Below are positions 53,357 through 61,211 of a DNA stretch of 64,000 nucleotides, piece after piece (position 1 is the stretch's first letter; every line of letters starts with the position of its first letter). The notes under the pieces were generated by a model, which was not told the DNA's origin, searched no databases, and worked only from the letters and a program-made list of their open reading frames with translations. The DNA lies in assembly GCF_000334895.1 (NCBI RefSeq), contig NZ_BAFM01000008.1, positions 62,001-126,000 on the forward strand, given 5' to 3'. The DNA comes from Halococcus agarilyticus (GTDB lineage Archaea > Halobacteriota > Halobacteria > Halobacteriales > Halococcaceae). Position numbers and translations under genes: made by a program.

Positions 53357-53835
53357 GCACCACGCCGTTTCCACCACGGTCAGGCGACCCGTGCTCGTCG
53401 ATGGACGACCGACCGTCGTCCCCCATTCGTTAGAATATTCGACTCGTTCGTACGCAACGTGCGATCGAACTCGACGATACCGGAAACCGACTACTCCAGT
53501 CGGGAACGAGAGCTCCAGAACGATTCGAATGAAGATTTGTCATTTCGGCCGTTCTGTAGTCGTTTTCCAGATCGGTTCCTCTCGACCGTTCTCTCATTTC
53601 ATCGCGATGTTTCGTTTTGTCGTTTACGACTTCGATCGTTCGCTTTCTCAGAGTATTACGTCGATTTGGAGAGTTCTTTCGCCGAAGAAGTTGGATAAAA
53701 TCTCTCTAGCAGCGATATTCTTCCGAGTTGCGACATTCGACATCAGCTCGACAGCTCTACGAAGATCGAGTTGATGATTTTGAGCTACTGGAGAACAGCA
53801 GGTACGGCCATCTCCCCCAAAGCTCGAGAGGTGAG
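53357..53835. other. AT-rich intergenic region
   Basis: About 480 bases with clearly lower GC than its surroundings, for example 53520-53720. No convincing coding frame, RNA or repeat is seen. Composition suggests a foreign or decayed segment ending at a surface-protein remnant. Confidence 0.45.
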
Positions 53836-54434
53836 CGGCGGCGTATCCGGCCGGAAGCTACCAGCACTACGCCAACGCTCAGTACGTCGAAGGCGTCGAG
53901 TACGTCCGCGAGCGAATCGACGGCCCTGCGGCCACGAACCGACTGTACGCGGCCCCGCCGCGGACGAGCGAACAGGTCATCCACGGGCTGTCACCCGACG
54001 TCGAGCCAGCCCGATCGCTCGCGGTCACGCTGCGCGCCAACGGGTCGGCGTTCTCGCCGGTCGGCCGGGACACGATGGGTGAGGCGTTCGTCCGGAGCGC
54101 GCTCGAAAACGGCGTGAACGAGTCGCGAGCGGCGACGGCGGCCGCCGGGTGGGGTGCGGATCGGCGAGTGATCGCACGAACCGACGACGGCGACGCCGGC
54201 CACGCGTGGGCGCTGCGCTGGGACGACGCCGCGAACGCCAGCGAGTTCGTCGTCGCGTTCCAAGAGTATCGGGCGGCGCACGCCATGGAAACCGACACCG
54301 CGATCCGACTCACGCACGTGACCGACGAAACGGTGGTCGTCCTCGCCGGCGACCCTGGATTCGTCGACGCCGCCACGGCGAACGGCACGAGCGATCGGGT
54401 AACGGTGACCGTCAACACACAGAACTCCTCGTAA
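53836..54434 (+). pseudogene. Haloarchaeal surface-protein C-terminal remnant (Hvo_1808-like)
   Basis: From a TGA at about 53833 an open frame of about 200 codons runs to 54434 with clean haloarchaeal coding character. It reads YPAGSYQHYANAQYVEGVEY, then PPRTSEQVIHGLSPDVEP and GEAFVRSALENGVNESRAA, and ends with a beta-rich TDETVVVLAGDPGFVDAA segment. I recognise the TxEQVIH region of Hvo_1808-type surface proteins. The signal peptide, lipobox and peptidase-like HExxH half are missing, and no start codon precedes the similarity. Internal ATG 54075 could give a 119-residue product, but a functional gene is unlikely. Confidence 0.55.
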
Positions 54435-54521
54435 CGTGCCGGGAGACTCAACGTCGGTTTCAACGACAGGACTCTACTCGGAAGTGATCGTCTGACTGCA
54501 TAAACAACGCTGGTCCAAAAA

Positions 54522-55082
54522 TTACTGTCCGGAGTCGGAACCGAAACTGCGTGCAGCGTCGAGAGCGAGCGGGAGTGACTCCTCGATCGCCGACCGCTGT
54601 TCGGCCGACGGCCACGCGTTGCGGACGAAGTACTCCTCGCGGAACTCGCAGCGTTCGTCCGCGGTCGCGGTCTCGATCCGGCGGGCGTAGTGGTTGCTCA
54701 TGAAGTCGGCGAACGCCCGGGCGTTCGCGGCGTGAACGTCGCCGTGGCGCTCGGCGACGCGGGCGACCACCCGATCGTTGTGGGCCGCGACCTGTCGCCA
54801 GTCGTCGGGATCGCCCGGCCCTGAGAGCCGGCGCTCGATCGCGCGATCGGTGTCCTCGATCCGGTCGGTCCGAACCGTTCCGTCGTCGAGCCATTCGTCG
54901 GGGTAGCAGACGAGCACTGCGTCCGATCCCTCCTCGCGGATCCGTGCGGTGAAGCCGTGGTCGGCGAGGACGGACGCACGTTCCTCGCGGTACGCCTCGC
55001 GCTCGGCCTCGTCGGTCGCCGCGCGCGCGAGGCGGGTGAGACGCTCTGCCTCGTCGACGGCAGCGGCGGGGAGCTCACCCAT
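54522..55082 (-). CDS. Haloarchaeal protein co-transcribed with rnhA
   Basis: A 186-residue acidic, helical, cytosolic protein (ELPAAAVDEAERLTRLARAA and EREAYREERASVLADHGFTA, then LVCYPDEWLDD). The middle region is rich in Arg and Glu. I believe it belongs to a haloarchaeal family always found beside rnhA (DUF7108), but I cannot check. Its ATG (55082) overlaps the rnhA stop by eight bases, so the two are co-translated. The function is unknown; a link to RNA-DNA hybrid or RNA handling is inferred from position only. Confidence 0.75.
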   Translation of the reverse strand: MGELPAAAVDEAERLTRLARAATDEAEREAYREERASVLADHGFTARIREEGSDAVLVCYPDEWLDDGTVRTDRIEDTDRAIERRLSGPGDPDDWRQVAAHNDRVVARVAERHGDVHAANARAFADFMSNHYARRIETATADERCEFREEYFVRNAWPSAEQRSAIEESLPLALDAARSFGSDSGQ

Positions 55083-55668
55083 CCTCGAACGCCTCGTTGG
55101 CGAGTCCGTCGGCACGATCGTTCGCCTCGCGCGGGACGTGCTCGATCGACCAGTCGTCGAACCCGTCGAGGAGCTCGCGGACCCGAACCCGGCGCTCGCG
55201 GAGTGCGGGTTCGTTGGTGTCCCACGTCCCTCGAACCTGCTCGACGACGAGCTGGGAGTCGCCGCGGACATCGACCGTACCGAAGTCGTACTCGCGTGCG
55301 ACGTCGAGCACCCGGAGGAGGGCCTCGTACTCCGCGCGATTGTTGGTGGTGTCGTCGATACGTTCGCCGCCCTCGTCGACGATCCCCTCGCTCGTGACGA
55401 TGACCCACCCGATCGCCGCCGGGCCGGGGTTTCCGCGCGACGCGCCGTCGAAATAGCAGTGGGCGCGCCCGCCGGTCTCCTGGAGCAGCGCCGCGAGTCG
55501 GACGGGATCGTTCCCCTGAATCACGACCTTTCCCTCGTAGGCGACCGCGGTCGCGTCGTCGCGTGCGGCGCGCCAGCGTTCGTGATCGGTGTTGCCCGAC
55601 TCGATCGCTACGCCAGCGGCTTCGAGCCGTTCGCGGGCGCGCTCGGCGTCACACTCGATGACCGGCAT
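55075..55668 (-). CDS. rnhA: Ribonuclease HI
   Basis: A 197-residue enzyme that cuts RNA in RNA-DNA hybrids. An N-terminal domain of about 65 residues typical of haloarchaeal forms is followed by the RNase H fold. The four acidic catalytic residues are visible: Asp74 (YFDGASRGNPG), Glu113 (NRAEYEALL), Asp137 (VRGDSQLV) and Asp187 (NDRADGLANEA). ATG 55668 starts MPVIECDAER. Its promoter and first codons are copied in inverted orientation near 60884-60934. Confidence 0.93.
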   Translation of the reverse strand: MPVIECDAERARERLEAAGVAIESGNTDHERWRAARDDATAVAYEGKVVIQGNDPVRLAALLQETGGRAHCYFDGASRGNPGPAAIGWVIVTSEGIVDEGGERIDDTTNNRAEYEALLRVLDVAREYDFGTVDVRGDSQLVVEQVRGTWDTNEPALRERRVRVRELLDGFDDWSIEHVPREANDRADGLANEAFEDG

Positions 55669-55708
55669 TCGTCGAGACTCGCCGAGGACGGCGGATAGCG
55701 TTTCCGAT
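55658..55708 (-). repeat. rnhA: 51-bp inverted repeat, copy at rnhA start
   Basis: Read on the minus strand this covers the last 40 bases before the rnhA ATG and the first codons. It matches 60884-60934 on the plus strand at 50 of 51 positions. This is the functional copy because the full gene follows. Confidence 0.85.
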
Positions 55709-55800
55709 TTGCCCAACGACGATGATCGAGACCGGAGTCCGGAATCACTGTTGACGGCGGTGAGAGGGTGGTGGCGCGCGGGAGCGCCAAAGGCGCGACC

Positions 55801-55853
55801 CGTGCGAGGGATGACTGAGCGAAGCGAAGGAATCGGTTGGGGAGGTATGTGGC
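55801..55853 (+). repeat. Dispersed haloarchaeal repeat, copy A
   Basis: It starts CGTGCGAGGGATGACTGAGC and ends GGTTGGGGAGGTATGTGGC. Copy B at 59605-59666 has the same ends with a longer middle. It lies between rnhA and a DUF5789 gene. I recognise similar elements next to genes in other haloarchaea. Confidence 0.65.
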
Positions 55854-55973
55854 GTAGTACGGTACTGTGGCGGTAGCGGAGGCGGCGAGTATCCACGCGA
55901 GCGAAGCGAGCCGACCCGACGAAGGAAGAAGCTGGTTCGAAAGCTCTAATCGGCCCCCCGCCGGAGTGGGGGT

Positions 55974-56273
55974 ATGGCTGACGACGAGAACGGCGAAGGC
56001 GAGGACGAGGGGGCGGTCGTCGAGCTCGGCGAGGGCGAATCGATCGACGGCGTTCCGCTCGCGCGGGCGACGTCACGACTGACGTGGGGGATGGAGAAGT
56101 CCCGGCTCGAACGGCGGATCGGTGACATCGAAATCCGGACGTCCGATGGACCACGCCGGATCGACGACGTGCTGGCGGAGATCGACCAGACGTACTTCGA
56201 GCGCCGCCAGGAGTTCGAGTCCCACGTTCACGAGGTCGTCGGCACGGGACCGGTGCCGACCTCGGACGAGTAG
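55974..56273 (+). CDS. DUF5789-like small haloarchaeal protein
   Basis: A 99-residue, very acidic protein. The first 25 residues are almost all Asp/Glu/Gly, and the rest contains VPLARATSRLTWGMEKSRLE and RIDDVLAEIDQTYFERRQEF. I recognise the pattern as the haloarchaeal DUF5789 family, of unknown function. ATG 55974 is preceded by an AT-rich CTCTAATC about 28 bases upstream. The next gene starts three bases after its stop. Confidence 0.75.
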   Translation: MADDENGEGEDEGAVVELGEGESIDGVPLARATSRLTWGMEKSRLERRIGDIEIRTSDGPRRIDDVLAEIDQTYFERRQEFESHVHEVVGTGPVPTSDE

Positions 56274-56276
56274 GTC

Positions 56277-56960
56277 GTGGCGGTCCGCACGTTCGATCGC
56301 CCCCGGCTCTCGTGGGTGCAGGTGTCGTTGCTGTGGGGCGGCGTCCTCGCGGTCGTGTGGATGGCGTGGAGCGACGCCGCGGGGAACACCGGGCTGTGGG
56401 CCCGTGCGGCCCGCGACGCGATCGTGTATCTCGCCGGGCCCGGCGCGCTGGCATGGCTGTACGGCGAGCGGCTGGGATGGTGCGTCGATCGCGAGGCACT
56501 TCGGAACACCCTGCTGCTCGCGCTGTTCGTCTGCCCCTTCTATCTCGTCGGCTCGTCACTCCCGACCGTGCGGGCGTACTACCCGATGTGGGGGACGAGC
56601 ACGGCGTTCGGGGCCTTCTTGCCGCACGCCGTCGGCCAGTTCGTGATCGTGCTCGCGGCCGAGACCTATTTTCGAGGACTGCTCTGTGTGGGCGTCAGCG
56701 ACCTCGGCGTGAAGAGCGCGTTCATCAGCCCGGTTCTGTACGCGCTCCAGCACGCGGCGAAACCGCCGATCGAGCTGCTCCTCTCGGGACCGACCGACGT
56801 CCTCTTCGGCGTGGTGGACTACCGGAGCGGCTCGATTTTGCCCTCGGTCGTGGCCCACGGTCTCGGACTGGTCCTCCTCGACTGGCTCGTGCTCCACCCG
56901 CCACTGCTCCCGCCCGAGCGGGTCGCCGGGTGGCTCCGATGGCTTCCAGTGCCGGTCTGA
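56277..56960 (+). CDS. CPBP (CAAX-protease-like) membrane protein lacking the first catalytic Glu
   Basis: A 227-residue protein with about six hydrophobic segments. The CPBP motif 1 region reads A-A-E-T-Y-F-R-G (Ala128, Glu129, Arg133) where active enzymes have Glu-Glu-x3-Arg, so the first Glu is Ala. The later histidine motifs appear as ALQHAAKPP and VVAHGLGLV. It may be a non-catalytic relative acting as a chaperone or receptor-like membrane protein. The GTG start lies three bases after the DUF5789 stop, implying one operon. Confidence 0.72.
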   Translation: MAVRTFDRPRLSWVQVSLLWGGVLAVVWMAWSDAAGNTGLWARAARDAIVYLAGPGALAWLYGERLGWCVDREALRNTLLLALFVCPFYLVGSSLPTVRAYYPMWGTSTAFGAFLPHAVGQFVIVLAAETYFRGLLCVGVSDLGVKSAFISPVLYALQHAAKPPIELLLSGPTDVLFGVVDYRSGSILPSVVAHGLGLVLLDWLVLHPPLLPPERVAGWLRWLPVPV

Positions 56961-57067
56961 TGCGATCGTGATGGCGGGCGCAGCAGGATGGTTCCGACAG
57001 TGAGGTGTGCTGGTGATCGTCGTCGGGACGTTCGCCGCTCTCGATGTCGATTGCCCGGCTCGACGAG

Positions 57068-57256
57068 TCAGTTCTGCTCCCGTTCGAGGTCGTCGACGCG
57101 ACGTTCCAGATCGTCGATTCGCCCCTCGTTCGAGCCACCGACGGCACGACCGAGAGCGCGCACCACGACGAACACGAGTCCCGTGACGACGATGACGAGC
57201 AGGAGGGTGGCGACCACCGGTCCACCCGGGAGGGTGGGTGCCTGAGCGACCAGCAT
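57068..57256 (-). CDS. Small membrane-anchored coiled-coil protein
   Basis: A 62-residue protein with a single transmembrane helix (about 14-36, VATLLLVIVVTGLVFVVVRAL) and a short charged coiled coil at the end (IDDLERRVDDLERE). Similar short proteins are common in haloarchaea, without known function. ATG 57256 lies upstream of, and in the same direction as, the 3' end of the CPBP protease gene's neighbourhood. Confidence 0.65.
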   Translation of the reverse strand: MLVAQAPTLPGGPVVATLLLVIVVTGLVFVVVRALGRAVGGSNEGRIDDLERRVDDLEREQN

Positions 57257-57317
57257 GATTCACAGCTCCGTCGGAGGGAACAAAGACGTTTCGTGAGGCG
57301 CGGTCGGTGCAGTAGCG

Positions 57318-58082
57318 TCACAGCAGCCCTGGCGGCTGGGCCGGTCCGTAGCGCAGTCCGATGTAGACGATCCCGAAGATGGTCGCGTTGTACGCGCCGT
57401 GGATGACCGACGGGACGACGAGGTTGTCGGTGAGTTCGTAGGTCACGCCGAAGACGAGCGCGGGGACGAACAGCAGCGAGATCGTGGCCGCGAGCGCCTG
57501 GATCGAGCCGGTGAGCGCGAGGATGTGCGCCGGGGCGAACGTCGCGCTCGCGAGCACGACCGCACCGACCGGGCCGAACGACTCCCGGAGTCGACTCTGG
57601 ATGATCCCCCGGAAGAGGAGCTCCTCGCCCGGCCCGATCACCAGCAGCGAGAGCGGGATGAGCCAGATCAGAGTTCCCGGATCCTGGAGTGCGGCCTGAT
57701 CCGTTCGACTCGCGGTCGGGACACCGAGGTTGACGACGAGCAGGAGGAGCACGAACACCAGCGCGAACACCAGCACGTAGCCACTCAGGATCCAGAGCAC
57801 GTCACGGAGGGTCGGCAGGCGTGCCTTCAGGAACGAAAACGACAGTCCACGTAATCGGAGATAGCCGAACGCGGTCAGCGGGAAGGCGACGCCCTGTAAG
57901 AGCAGTACCGTCAGGACGAAGCCCGTGGTCAGCGAGAGTTCGATATCGAGTAGACCTACTACGTTGCCGACCACATAGCCGAGCACGGCTGCCGCCAGAA
58001 AGCCCGCCACGGTGATCGACGCCCCGACGCCGACGGCACGGAGCCGACCCCATGCCCCGCCCATCTCGACCGTCGTATTCAT
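57318..58082 (-). CDS. CPBP family intramembrane metalloprotease
   Basis: A 254-residue integral membrane protease (CAAX-processing/bacteriocin-type family). About seven hydrophobic segments; the complete motif 1 GPGEELLFRGIIQ carries both Glu and Arg; the histidines are in FAPAHILAL and SVIHGAYNAT. Unlike the protein at 56277 all catalytic residues are present, so it is probably active. ATG 58082 begins MNTTVEMGG. It lies 101 bases downstream of nreA on the same strand. Confidence 0.87.
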   Translation of the reverse strand: MNTTVEMGGAWGRLRAVGVGASITVAGFLAAAVLGYVVGNVVGLLDIELSLTTGFVLTVLLLQGVAFPLTAFGYLRLRGLSFSFLKARLPTLRDVLWILSGYVLVFALVFVLLLLVVNLGVPTASRTDQAALQDPGTLIWLIPLSLLVIGPGEELLFRGIIQSRLRESFGPVGAVVLASATFAPAHILALTGSIQALAATISLLFVPALVFGVTYELTDNLVVPSVIHGAYNATIFGIVYIGLRYGPAQPPGLL

Positions 58083-58183
58083 GCGTGACGGTCGGGCGGC
58101 AGGACGCAAAAATCCCATCACCGCCGTACGCTCGCGTGGCGATCGATCATCGATCGAACCGAACGCCGACGAACACGCCGGAC

Positions 58184-59449
58184 TTACCCGAACTCGGCGA
58201 GCTGTGACTGGACACCCGCCGCCAGCGACGACTTCCGACGGAGGCGCGCGAGCGAGACCGGGAGCTGCGGGCCGAGTTCGCGGAGCGCCGCCCCGAACGA
58301 CTGGGCCGTGCCCGGCTCGTCCGCGAAGGCATCCCTGACTGTCTCGCGCACCTGCCAGACTCCAGTGGGGCCCCAGTAGTCGGGCGTGACGTGACGGCAG
58401 ACCAGCACCGAGGCCTGCCGGTCGTGCTCGTCCAGGTGTTCGAGCACACCGAGCCGCGCGGCGTAGTACGCACCCGCGGTCTCGTCGACGTAGCTCGTCC
58501 GACCCTCGTAGCCTTCGCGGTCGGCCGCGATCCACATCCCGCGATCGGGATCGGGGTTCCAGACGCTGCCGGGCGCTTTGAACTCCACCAGCTCGAACTC
58601 CCAGCTGCCGGGCGCGAGCACGATCCAGAACTTGTTTCCCAAATATTCGTTGTAGTACACCTCGGTCTTGTCGACGGAGGTCGCGTTCCGGAGCCCGCCC
58701 CGGAGAAATTTCCCGACGGTGTCGTCGACCGCGGTGATCGACCATCTGGTGGGCACGAGCCGCCGGTTCGCGCCCTCCCCGAGCGCGCCGGCCGAGAGGA
58801 TGGTGTTGATGTCGTAGACGTCGAACCCCCGGTTGTAGAGGTAGTTCATCGCGCCCGCTGCGTGCCAGTCGTCGTCCTCCAGGGTCTTCTTGACTGGCTG
58901 CGGGACGTGGGGGTTCTCGGTCAGCGTCGCGCTCTTCGCTTGGGCGCGCGGCCCGGTCGGCGAGGAAACGTCCTGTTCGGAGACCTCGAAATCCACGTCG
59001 AGCGGTCCGTCGAGCCCGATCTCGACGTCGACAGGTTTGTCGGCGATCGCGACCTCGCGCTGGGTGCCCAGAAACCCGTTCCACGCGTCGGCGACGTTGT
59101 CGACGGCGGCGCGCTGAGTCGAGTTCACCAATCCTGTGCGGTGCTGGAAGACGTCCTCGATCGAGAAGTTCCGGTCGTACCAGTGACCGCCGGTCTCGAA
59201 GTCGGCGGCACGCTTCTCGTTGCCCACCGGGGAAAGCACGCCCGTCGAGACGTTCGGATAGGAGGATCGCCCGACGAAGATCGTCGGCGACGTGGAGCCG
59301 AGCAGCGCGTCGTCCGAGACCCGCCGATCGAACTCGTGTTCGACGTCTTCGAGGTAGTCGGTGATCGCGTAGGATTTCTTTTTCACCAGCTCGCGGCGCT
59401 CTGCGGCCTCGTCGCGCTCGATTTCCTCGAAGTACTCGTCGAGCCGCAT
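58184..59449 (-). CDS. nreA: DNA repair protein NreA
   Basis: A 421-residue archaeal repair protein of the NreA family (Haloferax NreA is involved in mitomycin C damage repair). Marks: IFVGRSSYPNVSTGVLSP, SIEDVFQHRTGLVNSTQR, NRRLVPTRWSITAVDDT and a C-terminal PCNA-interacting peptide-like end (VQSQLAEFG). Some NreA proteins carry an N-terminal zinc finger; this one starts directly with MRLDEYFEEIE. It would work with PCNA at damaged DNA. Confidence 0.9.
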   Translation of the reverse strand: MRLDEYFEEIERDEAAERRELVKKKSYAITDYLEDVEHEFDRRVSDDALLGSTSPTIFVGRSSYPNVSTGVLSPVGNEKRAADFETGGHWYDRNFSIEDVFQHRTGLVNSTQRAAVDNVADAWNGFLGTQREVAIADKPVDVEIGLDGPLDVDFEVSEQDVSSPTGPRAQAKSATLTENPHVPQPVKKTLEDDDWHAAGAMNYLYNRGFDVYDINTILSAGALGEGANRRLVPTRWSITAVDDTVGKFLRGGLRNATSVDKTEVYYNEYLGNKFWIVLAPGSWEFELVEFKAPGSVWNPDPDRGMWIAADREGYEGRTSYVDETAGAYYAARLGVLEHLDEHDRQASVLVCRHVTPDYWGPTGVWQVRETVRDAFADEPGTAQSFGAALRELGPQLPVSLARLRRKSSLAAGVQSQLAEFG

Positions 59450-59807
59450 CGTTCAACCGAAGGTGTCGTGAGAGCTTGAATCTTGAGTCCGCGGTGGATG
59501 TGGTGGTGCGCCGACGCGGGGTGTGGTCGGTACGGGAGCAGAGTGTGCGATGATGTGAACGTGGTTGGCGCACGGCTGTGCGCCGCTCGTCGGCGCACAC
59601 CTCTCGTGCGAGGGATGAGCGAAACGAGCGGAGCGAGTGAGCGAATCGGTTGGGGAGGCGTGTGGCGGTCGCGGTGTGGCGCGGCTGGAAGCCAGTGATC
59701 GTACCGTGAACGACCGTAGGGAGTGAACGGGAGTTTTTAGTCCAGGTTTTTGCGACGAGTGGTGGCCGACCGGAGGGAGGCCACCCGAGGAGTAAAAAAG
59801 TGGGTGT
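59450..59807. other. Intergenic region carrying repeat copy B and hairpins
   Basis: 358 bases between tfb and nreA. It includes GGCGCAC-GGCT-GTGCGCC, a 7+7 stem near 59567-59584, the dispersed repeat, and a T-rich GTTTTTAGTCC near 59732. No gene is seen. Confidence 0.45.
59605..59666 (+). repeat. Dispersed haloarchaeal repeat, copy B
   Basis: It starts CGTGCGAGGGATGAGCGAAA and ends GGTTGGGGAGGCGTGTGGC; the middle holds a GAGCGGAGCGAG run absent from copy A. Same orientation as copy A, 3.8 kb away. Confidence 0.65.
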
Positions 59808-60785
59808 CTACCCGTGAATCCCCATCGCCTCGATCTGCTCCTGATACCGATTGCGGATGGTGACCTCGGTCACCTGGGCGACGTCGGCGACCTCGCGCTG
59901 GGTCTTCTTCTCGTTACAGAGCAGGGAAGCTGCATAAATGGCGGCAGCGGCGTACCCGGTGGGTGATTTCCCCGAGAGCAGGCCCTTCTCGGCGGTAGTC
60001 TCGATGATGTCGTTGGCCTTCGACTGGACTTCTTCGGAGAGGGTGAGTTCCGAACAGAAGCGGGGGACGTACTTCTTGGGATCGACGGGACGCATTTCGA
60101 GGCCGAGTTCCTGGGAGATGTATCGATAGGTTCGGCCGATCTCCTTGCGATTGACGCGCGATACTTCAGAGATCTCCTCGAGGCTTCGGGGGATGCCCTC
60201 CTTCCGACAGGCCGCGTACAGCGCCGACGTGGCGACGCCCTCGATCGAGCGCCCGCGGATGAGGTCGTCCGAGAGTGCGCGCCGGTAGATGACGGAGGCG
60301 ACCTCGCGTACCGAGCGGGGAACGCCGAGCGCGCTCGCCATCCGATCGATCTCGCTGAGCGCGAACTGGAGGTTTCGCTCGCCGGCGTCCTTCGTTCGGA
60401 TGCGCTCCTGCCACTTGCGGAGTCGGTGCATCTGGGAGCGTTTCTTCGAGGAGATCGATCGCCCGTAGGCGTCCTTGTCCTTCCAGTCGATCGTAGTGGT
60501 GAGCCCCTTGTCGTGCATCGTCTGGGTGGTCGGCGCACCCACACGGGATTTCTGCTGGCGCTCGGCGTGGTTGAACGCGCGCCACTCCGGGCCCGGATCG
60601 ATGTTCTCCTCCTCGACGACCAGGCCACAGTCGTCACAGACGATCTCCCCGCGGTCCGCGCTCTTGACTAGGTTTTCAGAATCACACTCGGGACAGTCCC
60701 GCACTCCCTCCGTTTCCCCCTCCCGTTCGTCCGCCTCGTGTTCGGTCTCGGCCTGCCGCTCCCGCTGACGAGTGGACCGTGTCAT
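59808..60785 (-). CDS. tfb: Transcription initiation factor TFB
   Basis: A 325-residue archaeal TFIIB homolog that bridges TBP-bound promoter and RNA polymerase. The N-terminal zinc ribbon has Cys31, Cys34, Cys50 and Cys53. The B-reader/linker is [20 protein letters not shown], and two cyclin repeats follow ([18 protein letters not shown] to [12 protein letters not shown], then [18 protein letters not shown] to the end). The recognition helix at the C-terminus reads [17 protein letters not shown]. Haloarchaea have several TFBs; this looks full length and canonical. ATG 60785 is chosen; two AT-rich boxes lie upstream. Confidence 0.95.
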   Translation of the reverse strand: MTRSTRQRERQAETEHEADEREGETEGVRDCPECDSENLVKSADRGEIVCDDCGLVVEEENIDPGPEWRAFNHAERQQKSRVGAPTTQTMHDKGLTTTIDWKDKDAYGRSISSKKRSQMHRLRKWQERIRTKDAGERNLQFALSEIDRMASALGVPRSVREVASVIYRRALSDDLIRGRSIEGVATSALYAACRKEGIPRSLEEISEVSRVNRKEIGRTYRYISQELGLEMRPVDPKKYVPRFCSELTLSEEVQSKANDIIETTAEKGLLSGKSPTGYAAAAIYAASLLCNEKKTQREVADVAQVTEVTIRNRYQEQIEAMGIHG

Positions 60786-60883
60786 TGCACTTTTATAGTA
60801 GTATCGTGCGAGGACATAAACCCTTGGGAGGGGGTGAACCGATCGCTCCTTCCCGGTGGATCGCGGCGATCGCCTCACCGGGA

Positions 60884-60934
60884 TCGGAAACGCTATCCGC
60901 CGCCCTCGGCGAGTCTCGACGAATGCCGGTCATC
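60884..60934 (+). repeat. 51-bp inverted repeat, orphan copy of the rnhA start
   Basis: It matches the complement of 55658-55708 at 50 of 51 positions and includes the ATGCCGGTCATC start. The frame then diverges and ends after 20 codons, so this copy is not a gene. Confidence 0.85.
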
Positions 60935-60986
60935 ACGGCCCACTTTTTTACTGTGCTACGAGACGGCATCTTCGTTCCCGCTTAGT

Positions 60987-61011
60987 GACGAGAGAGCTTC
61001 GCTCTCTCGTC
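60987..61011. repeat. Perfect 11+11 hairpin
   Basis: GACGAGAGAGC-TTC-GCTCTCTCGTC forms an uninterrupted stem with a three-base loop. It could be a transcription terminator-like structure or protein site, but there is no T-run after it. Confidence 0.5.
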
Positions 61012-61211
61012 GTTCGAAACGGCTTCGTCCTCGATCCACCGAGGAACCGCACCGCCGAAGCCCTCGGGCGCTCGTTTACTTCGTTCACTCACGCCCTCGC
61101 CCTTCATCCGCCAGGCCCGCACCGCCACCGCAACCGCCCGCCACCCAGCTGCGATGACGCCATCCGGCGACGAACCACAACGTTGTTACTTCGATCGGAG
61201 AAGGGTGTGAC

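Larger units (their letters stand above)
60786..61211. other. Intergenic region with rnhA start copy and a perfect hairpin
   Basis: 426 bases between tfb and the methyltransferase gene. It contains the promoter elements of tfb (CTATAAAAG and TTTATGTCC on the minus strand), the rnhA-start duplicate (60884-60934) that opens only a 20-codon frame, and the perfect inverted repeat at 60987-61011. No gene is seen. Confidence 0.5.

Noticed and set aside
55801-59666. Composite transposon bounded by the two dispersed repeats
   Set aside because: The repeats are short, direct, lack transposase genes between them and enclose housekeeping genes; they are more likely independent intergenic elements.
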